From positions 1-38,671 of the forward strand of contig JAJZEN010000048.1 of the NCBI GenBank assembly GCA_021828545.1: a stretch of 38,671 nucleotides of DNA. Reading direction: 5' to 3'. The number at the start of each line of letters is the position of its first letter. Positions within the stretch are counted from its first letter, which is position 1. The notes below the pieces were generated by a model. That model was not told the origin of the DNA. It saw only the letters and a list, made by a program, of their open reading frames with translations, and ran no database searches. Positions 32,998 through 38,671 of this stretch are shown in pieces. The translations under genes and the position numbers were made by a program. Source of the stretch: Actinomycetes bacterium (GTDB lineage: Bacteria; Actinomycetota; Acidimicrobiia; Acidimicrobiales; RAAP-2).

Positions 32998-33881
32998 CAC
33001 GCCACCCGGGCCGAGAGTTTGCCAAAGAGCCCCTGGGGCCGCAGTGACAGGACGATAACGAGAACGACGAAGAAGGTCATCGACGACCAAACGGGTGACC
33101 ACACCACGGCGACGATGTCCTGGAGTAATACCATCATGATCCCCGCGACCAGCGCACCCCCCAAACTGCCCATGCCGCCGAGGACAATGATGGTGAGGAG
33201 GCGCGAGATAAGGTCGTAGCTCGACGACGCGTTGAACGCGTTGGTGGCGCCGTAGATCATTCCGCCCGCCGCGGTCACCGCCACCCCGATACCAAAGCAG
33301 ATCGTGGCGACGCGCTTCGTATCGATTCCCACCAGGGCCGCGGAGGTCTGGTCCGATAACGACGCACGAATGCTGGCGCCGAATCGCGTTCGATACAGCA
33401 TGAAGTACAACGCTCCCAACATGGACGCGGCGAGAATAAAGCCGAGGAGATAGATATAGGGCAAATACACCCCAAAGATCGGGAACGAACGGTCGACGTA
33501 CCACGCTTGAAGTTGCACTTGGTTCACCGAATAGACCTCGTTGAGAATGCCCTCAATCACGAGAGAAACCGCATAGGTGACCAAAATTGACATCGCCGTT
33601 CGTTCCGGACCCTTGAGTCGCGCCACGAACAAGCGCTCGATCACGATCCCCACCACGAACAGGATGGGGATCGTGAAAACCAAGCCAACAAAGAGGTCGA
33701 CACCAAAGTGCACGGACAAGGTGTAACTGAGATACGCACCGAGAATCACCAGAATTCCCTGAGCGAGGTTAATGATGTCCATGACTCCAAAAATGAGGGT
33801 CAACCCCGTTGCCATGAGGGCGTACACCGAACCGGTGAGAACACCATCAACGACGGCGTGGATGAGCGCAGAGGAATTCAT
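32997..33881 (-). CDS. livH: Branched-chain-type ABC importer permease LivH, 294 aa (island 2)
   Basis: Inner-membrane permease: ATGLTLIFGVMDIINLAQGILVILGAYLSYTL, RTAMSILVTYAVSLVIEGIL, coupling region ASIRASLSDQTSAALVGIDTKRVA, then IIVLGGMGSLGGALVAGIMMVLLQ and LRPQGLFGK at the C-terminus. ATG at 33881 is three bases after the livK stop. Order K-H-M-G-F here differs from H-M-G-F-K in island 1, another sign that the clusters have separate histories. Confidence 0.92.
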   Translation of the reverse strand: MNSSALIHAVVDGVLTGSVYALMATGLTLIFGVMDIINLAQGILVILGAYLSYTLSVHFGVDLFVGLVFTIPILFVVGIVIERLFVARLKGPERTAMSILVTYAVSLVIEGILNEVYSVNQVQLQAWYVDRSFPIFGVYLPYIYLLGFILAASMLGALYFMLYRTRFGASIRASLSDQTSAALVGIDTKRVATICFGIGVAVTAAGGMIYGATNAFNASSSYDLISRLLTIIVLGGMGSLGGALVAGIMMVLLQDIVAVVWSPVWSSMTFFVVLVIVLSLRPQGLFGKLSARVA

Positions 33882-33884
33882 TCG

Positions 33885-35129
33885 TTAGCTCTTCCACGCC
33901 GGCTTGGGGAAGAGGACGGGCTTCGACGCCGCCGACGACACCGGGTTGACCTGAACGAAGTTACTTCCCTGCCACTGGAACGTGAAGGCGGTTGCCTGGT
34001 TGTTCTCGCCCAGGGCGTCGAACTTCACCGGTCCCTGGACACTAGTGAGGACGACCCCCGAGTGCAGGTACTTGATGATCTTGGCGTTGTTGAAGCCGCC
34101 CGTTGCCTTGACGGCCTGCGCGGCAATCTGACCCACCGAGTAGGCCTCGGCCACGTCGGCGCTGACAGTCGCGGCGGTGCCCCCGTACTTCTTGACGTAC
34201 TCAGCGACCATCGCCTTGGAGCCGGGCGTCGTCGCTCCGCCGTACCACGCGTTGGGGACCATCATCCCGTTGGCGTTGCCCAGACCCACGGCCTTGGTGA
34301 ACTGAGTCCCCTGGTCCGGACCACCGGTCGCGATGAATACCTTCGGGGTGTAGTGCGCCTGCTCAAAGGCCTGCATGAAGGACGACACCGTCGGCACGTC
34401 GACGGAACCCAAAACCACTACTTGGGCCTTGGCCGCCGCGACGGCGTCGGCGATGGGCGTGTAGTCGGTCGTCTCCGAGGGAAACACTGAGTTGTACACC
34501 GTCTTAATGCCGGCCGCGTGCATGATGTTTTGCGCCACCGGTATCTGTGGCTGCGTAAAGGCGTCATTGGTCGTCACGTACGCCGCGGTCGTCGGTCGCT
34601 TACTCGCCGGCAACGCCGAGATCCACTGGGCGAATGGCAACAGGTCGTCCTTGACCGGCAGCGATACGTCAAAGAGGTTGTGCAATCCCTGTTGGAACAC
34701 CGAGGGCGCACCGCCCGCGCCTTCAATCATGGCGTAGCCGTAGCGCGCGTCGATCTTCGCGGCGGGCAAACTCAGGAGTGACGAGAATGGACCGAAGGTC
34801 AACGCCACGTGGTCGTTGGTCACCAGCTTCTGATAGTTCGTTACGACCTGGGTCGGGCTGGACGCGTCCGACACGACGTCGAGTACGACCTTGTGTCCCA
34901 GCAAGCCCCCGTGCGCGTTGACGTCCGCCGCCCACAGGTTGTAGCCCTGGTCAAAAGCCGTACCGTCCGCGGAGAAGTCTCCGGAGAGGGACAGCGAGAT
35001 TCCGATTTTGATGGGAGCCAGTGCGTGGGACTTGGCCACCGCACCAGAACTATTGGCCAGCATCAACACGGTTGATGCCGCTACCGATGTGACGCCAAGA
35101 GTACGCCACAAATTACCGTATTTCTTCAT
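33885..35129 (-). CDS. livK: Branched-chain-type ABC transporter substrate-binding protein, 414 aa (island 2)
   Basis: Exported binding protein and first gene of the island-2 transcript. The signal peptide covers about residues 1-33 (MKKYGNLWRTLGVTSVAAS, hydrophobic core, cleavage near AVAKSHA). The mature region IKIGISLSLSGDFSADGTAFDQGYNLWAADVNAHGGLLG then VVSDASSPTQVVTNYQKLVTND and FGPFSSLLSLPAAKI matches the Peripla_BP_6/LivK family. The middle of the protein (YGYAMIEGAGGAPSVF) shares the amide/urea-type binding-protein look, but the ligand is unknown. I start it at ATG 35129 with a G-rich ribosome site; the 37-codon upstream extension lacks signal-peptide character. Confidence 0.92.
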   Translation of the reverse strand: MKKYGNLWRTLGVTSVAASTVLMLANSSGAVAKSHALAPIKIGISLSLSGDFSADGTAFDQGYNLWAADVNAHGGLLGHKVVLDVVSDASSPTQVVTNYQKLVTNDHVALTFGPFSSLLSLPAAKIDARYGYAMIEGAGGAPSVFQQGLHNLFDVSLPVKDDLLPFAQWISALPASKRPTTAAYVTTNDAFTQPQIPVAQNIMHAAGIKTVYNSVFPSETTDYTPIADAVAAAKAQVVVLGSVDVPTVSSFMQAFEQAHYTPKVFIATGGPDQGTQFTKAVGLGNANGMMVPNAWYGGATTPGSKAMVAEYVKKYGGTAATVSADVAEAYSVGQIAAQAVKATGGFNNAKIIKYLHSGVVLTSVQGPVKFDALGENNQATAFTFQWQGSNFVQVNPVSSAASKPVLFPKPAWKS

Positions 35130-35211
35130 ATTTCCCCCCACTGCATGTTGAACGTCACGGCGAGCCCCCCAAGGTTCGCGCGTCGACGACCGCTCGATGA
35201 ACGATGGGCTA

Positions 35212-35240
35212 ACCATAACGATGGGTCCTGGTACCGTCAA
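35212..35240 (-). promoter_or_regulatory. Promoter of the island-2 importer operon
   Basis: On the minus strand TTGACG (35240-35235) and TATGGT (35217-35212) are 17 bases apart, a good sigma-70-like pair. The transcript would start near 35205, leaving a leader of about 76 bases before the livK ATG. Confidence 0.65.
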
Positions 35241-35241
35241 G

Positions 35242-35257
35242 TTTCAATACGGTGAAA
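35242..35257. promoter_or_regulatory. Palindrome between the divergent island-2 promoters
   Basis: TTTCAATACGGTGAAA has TTTCA/TGAAA arms with a 6-base spacer. It abuts the livK -35 box on one side and lies two bases upstream of the hydrolase -35 on the other, a suitable place for the TetR regulator to govern both directions. A second short repeat, GTTAA (35271-35275) and TTAAC (35281-35285), lies within the hydrolase promoter. Confidence 0.5.
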
Positions 35258-35259
35258 TC

Positions 35260-35287
35260 TTTACACCACTGTTAAAAGAATTAACGA
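35260..35287 (+). promoter_or_regulatory. Promoter of the hydrolase-E2-tetR operon
   Basis: TTTACA (35260-35265) and TAACGA (35282-35287) are 16 bases apart in an A/T-rich patch of an otherwise G/C-rich region. The transcript would start near 35294, about 64 bases before the hydrolase ATG. Confidence 0.45.
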
Positions 35288-35357
35288 ACGGCGTCCTCGT
35301 CGGGTGGGGAATCGACCAGTACGATTTCGTCACTTCAGCACGGACGAGGGGGGCCTC

Positions 35358-36443
35358 ATGGCTGACGTCTTACTCGAGACTGCCATCTCGCATTGGGGGC
35401 CGCGTTTCACCGCCAACGGCGTCGACGCGAGCGATTTTCAACGCATCACCTCGTCTCTCACTTCGTGGGACGACTGGTGCGCGGGTTGGTCACGCGGCGC
35501 CGAGGAGCACCTCGAACTCGCCGAGTCGGCCCAGGCACTGGGGCGTTCGCGTAGCGCGGGAGAATTCTTCGCACGCGCCGCCACGTATTTCCACTTCGCA
35601 AAATTCCTCTTCGTCCATGACCTCGATCAGGCGAAGGCGGCGCACGCGCGCGCCGTGGATGCGCTGACCCGGGCGTTGCCGTTGCTCGACCCCACGGGTC
35701 GTCGCGAAGAGATACCCTTCGACGGTTCGACCCTGGTCGGCGTCCTGCGGGTCCCCCGTGGCACGGGCCCCCATCCCACGGTGATCTTGATCCCGGGACT
35801 CGATTCGACCAAGGAGGAGTTCCGCGAGGTGGAGAGGTCCTTCCTCGATCGCGCGATGGCCACGTTCTCCCTCGACGGTCCCGGTCAGGGTGAGGTCGAA
35901 TGGAGTCTGCCGATCCGGCCCGACTGGGAAGTGGTCGGCGAAGCCGTCCTCGCGCATCTCGAGAACGTGACCGAGGTCGACGCGACGCGCGTCGGGGTGT
36001 GGGGTGTCAGCCTGGGCGGCTTCTACGCCGCGCGAATGGCGGCGGCCAATCTCCCCATCGTCGCCACGGTCGCCCTCGCGGGACCCTACGACTTCGGCGC
36101 GGCCTGGGCCAATCTGAACCCCCTCACGCGCCGGGCCTTTGAGGTGCGTTCGTACTCCTCGAGCGCTGCGCAGGCCGAACGTCGCGCGAAGGACCTCTCC
36201 CTCGAGGGTTACGCGCACCTCATTCGTCGCCCCCTCCTGGTGGTCATGGGCGCTCGCGACCGACTCTTCTCGCCCGCCGACGCACAACGTCTCGCTAGGG
36301 AGACCGCGGGACCCGCCGAGTTGCTCTTGCTGGAGCACGGCAATCACGGCTGCGCCAACGTCATCTATCGCCATCGTCCCTATAGTGCGGACTGGATGGC
36401 CCAGCACCTCCACGCGCCCGGGTCTCCCCCGGACGCTCAGTAG
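35358..36443 (+). CDS. Alpha/beta hydrolase related to 2,6-dihydroxypseudooxynicotine (C-C) hydrolase, 361 aa
   Basis: A helical N-terminal region (about 1-110: DDWCAGWSRGAEEHLELAESAQALG, AATYFHFAKFLF) precedes an alpha/beta-hydrolase core. The oxyanion loop is PGLDSTKEE (146-154), the nucleophile elbow is GVSLGG (Ser218), the acid is Asp301 in GARDRLF, and the base is His330 in EHGNHGC. This helical cap plus core matches the 2,6-dihydroxypseudooxynicotine hydrolase/FrsA-like group, which hydrolyses C-C bonds next to ketones or esters. The true substrate is not shown. ATG at 35358 follows GAGGGGG; a start 18 codons upstream lacks a good site. It leads the divergent plus-strand arm of island 2, 15 bases before the E2 gene. 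Confidence 0.85.
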   Translation: MADVLLETAISHWGPRFTANGVDASDFQRITSSLTSWDDWCAGWSRGAEEHLELAESAQALGRSRSAGEFFARAATYFHFAKFLFVHDLDQAKAAHARAVDALTRALPLLDPTGRREEIPFDGSTLVGVLRVPRGTGPHPTVILIPGLDSTKEEFREVERSFLDRAMATFSLDGPGQGEVEWSLPIRPDWEVVGEAVLAHLENVTEVDATRVGVWGVSLGGFYAARMAAANLPIVATVALAGPYDFGAAWANLNPLTRRAFEVRSYSSSAAQAERRAKDLSLEGYAHLIRRPLLVVMGARDRLFSPADAQRLARETAGPAELLLLEHGNHGCANVIYRHRPYSADWMAQHLHAPGSPPDAQ

Positions 36444-36458
36444 AGAAAGAGGGTCGAC

Positions 36459-37859
36459 ATGGCCGATGTGTTCATGCCCCAACTCGGGGAAACGGTGGCC
36501 GACGGCACCGTGACGAAATGGTTCAAGAAGGTGGGTGACGTCGTCACCCGTGGCGAGGCTCTCTTCGAGGTCTCCACCGACAAGGTCGATACCGAGATCC
36601 CCGCCCAGGCCACGGGCACCCTCGCCGAAATATTCGTCGGCGAGGGAACGACGGTCGACGTGGGGACCAAACTCGCCCTCATCGCGACCAACGACGCGCC
36701 CACCCCCGAGGACGCGACCGCCGTCAACCTATCCGGCACGCTCGCCGCAGCGGCGCCGACCAATTCGGGAACCTCGGCGCACCCCGTCCTCGCCGCAGCC
36801 AGTGCCGGTGAGCGACTCTCGCCCGTCGTTCGCCGTCTCTTGGCCGAGCACGGGCTGCGCGCCAGCGACGTCACGGGCAGTGGGCCCGGTGGTCGCGTCA
36901 CCAAGGACGACGTCCTCGCGGCGGCCACTGGTGGCGCGAATCTCGACTCAACGACGACCGCGACGGCCCGCGCCAGCGAGGTCCAGTTGTCGCCGGTGGT
37001 GCGACGACTCCTCGCCGAACACCACCTCGACGCGTCGTCGATCATCGGAACGGGTCCCGAGGGACGCGTCACTCGTCGCGACGTCGAGGCGGCGGTCGCG
37101 GCGGCATCGGCGCCGGGGACGACGAGAATCGCGACGCCGGTCTCCGACGGCGATGAGGTCATCGCCTTCACCAAGATCCGTCGACTGACGGCGGAACGCA
37201 TGGTCCACTCCAAGGCGACCTCGGCCCACACCCTCATGGTGAAGGAGATCGATTTCGAGGGGGTCGAGCGGGTACGTCGCAGTGTCGGAGTCGAGTTCAA
37301 GGCGACCGAGGGCTTCTCCCTCACCTACCTCCCCTTCATCGCGGTCGCCACCATGGCGGCGCTCCTTGACTTCCCCCACCTCAACTCGTCGGTGGGTGAC
37401 AACGAGCTCATCGTGCACCACGCGCTCAACTTGGGCATCGCGGTCGACCTCGATTCTGAGGGCCTCGTGGTTCCGGTGGTCAAACGCGCCGACGCCCTCG
37501 ACGTGCGCTCCATGGCCCGGACCATCCGAGATCTGGCCACGCGCGCGCGCAGCAAATCCCTCGACGTGGACGACATGAGCGCCGGTACCTTCACCATCAC
37601 TAATCCCGGGCCCTACGGCACGTTGCTGACCGGTGCCGTGATCAACCAACCCCAGGTGGCGATACTCTCGACCGACGGCGTCACGCGCAAACCTGTGGTC
37701 GTCACAGCGCCCGATGGCTCCGAAGCCATCGCCATCCACTCGGTGGGACTCGCCGCGTTGACATTCGACCACCGGGCCATCGACGGAGCCTACGCCGCCC
37801 GATTTCTGGCGCGCCTGGCCGAGCTCCTTCAGGAGAACGACTGGGCGACTCGTCTGTGA
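36459..37859 (+). CDS. 2-oxoacid dehydrogenase E2 (dihydrolipoamide acyltransferase) with two subunit-binding domains, 466 aa
   Basis: The lipoyl domain spans about 1-78 with the modified Lys42 in STDKVDTEIPA. After an Ala/Thr linker come two peripheral subunit-binding domains: LSPVVRRLLAEHGL...GGRVTKDDV (120-152) and LSPVVRRLLAEHHL...EGRVTRRDV (178-209). The catalytic acyltransferase domain (about 232-466) has the active-site HRAIDG (His438, Asp442). It transfers the acyl group made by E1 to CoA. E1-alpha and E1-beta are on the opposite strand about 8 kb away, in the same island. No E3 (dihydrolipoamide dehydrogenase) gene lies in the window. ATG has a GAGGG ribosome site. Confidence 0.94.
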   Translation: MADVFMPQLGETVADGTVTKWFKKVGDVVTRGEALFEVSTDKVDTEIPAQATGTLAEIFVGEGTTVDVGTKLALIATNDAPTPEDATAVNLSGTLAAAAPTNSGTSAHPVLAAASAGERLSPVVRRLLAEHGLRASDVTGSGPGGRVTKDDVLAAATGGANLDSTTTATARASEVQLSPVVRRLLAEHHLDASSIIGTGPEGRVTRRDVEAAVAAASAPGTTRIATPVSDGDEVIAFTKIRRLTAERMVHSKATSAHTLMVKEIDFEGVERVRRSVGVEFKATEGFSLTYLPFIAVATMAALLDFPHLNSSVGDNELIVHHALNLGIAVDLDSEGLVVPVVKRADALDVRSMARTIRDLATRARSKSLDVDDMSAGTFTITNPGPYGTLLTGAVINQPQVAILSTDGVTRKPVVVTAPDGSEAIAIHSVGLAALTFDHRAIDGAYAARFLARLAELLQENDWATRL

Positions 37860-38479
37860 GCATCGAAGAGGTTATCGATAGGCTAGAGGGGGTGACGACG
37901 CGGAGCCGTATTTTGGAGTCGGCGGCGCTCGAGATCGAGCGCAACGGTCTGACCCTTTTTCGGGTGAAGCGCGTCGCTTCGGAGGCCGAAATCTCGGTCG
38001 CGCTGCTGTACAGCTACTTCACCGACCGCGAAGACCTCATCGCCGCAACGATCGTCTATCGCTTCGAGCAAGTACTCCTCGGCCAGGCCGAGATATTCAC
38101 CACGCCCCTGCGCGACGTCAACACCGCCGAGGAACTTCGCACCGCCCTCAACACGATGATCGTCGACGCTCAGGACCCCGCCCGGGACGAACAGCGGCTG
38201 TTGCGCATTGACGGTATCTCTTTCGCCCATCACAACACCACCGCGTCGGAGGGTATCGCCAAGGCCAAGGCCGAGGCGAGTGAGAAGATCGTGCGCACCG
38301 TCCAACCCCTCCAGGACAGGGGACTGCTCGTCGAGGGGATGACCGCCGTGGCGTTCGCCCGTGTCTGGTACGCCTTGTTCTTCGGTCAGATCGCCCTCGA
38401 CGGCGAACACGCGCTCTCCATCAATCCCGATGCCTGGCTCACCGCACTACACGTCCTGGCGAACGCCATCGTCGCCTGA
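37856..38479 (+). CDS. TetR-family transcriptional regulator, 207 aa
   Basis: The N-terminal TetR helix-turn-helix reads TTRSRILESAALEIERNGLTLFRVKRVASEAEISVALLYSYFTDREDLIAATI (about 14-64). It is followed by an all-helical ligand domain with no recognisable signature. The GTG start overlaps the E2 stop (GTGA), so it is co-translated with E2, a usual arrangement for local control. The likely target is the divergent intergenic region containing TTTCAATACGGTGAAA. The ligand is probably the imported compound or a CoA-ester product, by inference. Confidence 0.9.
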   Translation: MSIEEVIDRLEGVTTRSRILESAALEIERNGLTLFRVKRVASEAEISVALLYSYFTDREDLIAATIVYRFEQVLLGQAEIFTTPLRDVNTAEELRTALNTMIVDAQDPARDEQRLLRIDGISFAHHNTTASEGIAKAKAEASEKIVRTVQPLQDRGLLVEGMTAVAFARVWYALFFGQIALDGEHALSINPDAWLTALHVLANAIVA

Positions 38480-38581
38480 GGGCCCCGACACCTGCATCCC
38501 GCGCCACTTCAGGACCGCGCGGTGACCGTTGGCACCGCAACCACTGGGGGGTCTCCCGCACCGGTACGCTCCGCGGACGTC

Positions 38582-38671
38582 CTAGAGGCGCGTTTCGGGA
38601 TCCGGGGCCTCCAACAAGGCCAGGGACTCACGATCCCCCAAACAGATCGCCACGGCGAGTCCTCCCCCCGT
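38582..38671 (-). CDS. C-terminal 29 residues of a minus-strand gene, possibly thiolase-like
   Basis: An open frame enters from the right edge and stops at TAG (38584-38582), reading TGGGLAVAICLGDRESLALL and then EAPDPETRL. The GGG-x-A-V-A-I-C stretch recalls the glycine-rich C-terminal loop of thiolases, but the fragment is too short to be sure. It converges with tetR, leaving a 102-base gap in which I see no clear terminator. Confidence 0.4.
   Translation of the reverse strand, partial: TGGGLAVAICLGDRESLALLEAPDPETRL

Overview
The window is high-GC bacterial DNA that looks actinobacterial. Indicators are an F420-type luciferase-like oxidoreductase, a GlbO-type truncated haemoglobin, a PimB-like glycosyltransferase, frequent GTG starts, many 1-20 base gene overlaps, a probable leaderless promoter and a CsoR regulator. 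The mix of two branched-chain-amino-acid-type importers with CoA-transferase and 2-oxoacid dehydrogenase genes resembles environmental Acidimicrobiia. That placement is inference; no 16S rRNA gene is present. I see no CRISPR array, transposase, integrase or phage gene.

Left part (1-4930, mostly minus strand): a housekeeping-like run of glycosyltransferase, SRPBCC protein, ROK sugar kinase and LLM oxidoreductase (cut by the window edge). Next come small cysteine-rich and zinc-ribbon proteins, a thioredoxin-like protein, a PH-domain membrane protein and GlbO, then tRNA-Gly(UCC) on the plus strand. From 4930 to 8285 coding density is low: one secreted Asp-box protein and a badly decayed enolase-superfamily (dipeptide epimerase/muconate cycloisomerase-like) pseudogene.

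Plus-strand metal and export block (8288-12616): a CsoR-type metalloregulator, with its probable operator over the -10 box, is translationally coupled to a DUF318/ArsP-like permease carrying two C-terminal YHS domains. A separate two-gene ABC exporter follows.

Minus-strand catabolic island 1 (12647-23407): promoter, then LivH-LivM-LivG-LivF-LivK importer, family III CoA-transferase and HMG-CoA-lyase-like enzyme. Next is a second unit of IclR regulator, MmgE/PrpD dehydratase and PrpB-like lyase. livK is bracketed by hairpins. The layout suggests uptake, CoA activation and C-C cleavage of a branched or C5-C6 carboxylic acid; the substrate is unknown.

Catabolic island 2 (24984-38479): a second LivK-H-M-G-F importer is followed by a beta-hydroxyacid dehydrogenase, two M24-fold proteins with altered metal-ligand positions, and 2-oxoacid dehydrogenase E1-alpha and E1-beta, all on the minus strand. 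Divergently, the plus strand carries a C-C hydrolase related to 2,6-dihydroxypseudooxynicotine hydrolase, an E2 acyltransferase with two subunit-binding domains and a TetR regulator. A palindrome between the two divergent promoters could coordinate both arms. This is my best candidate for an undescribed catabolic system. A 3' fragment of another minus-strand gene ends the window.
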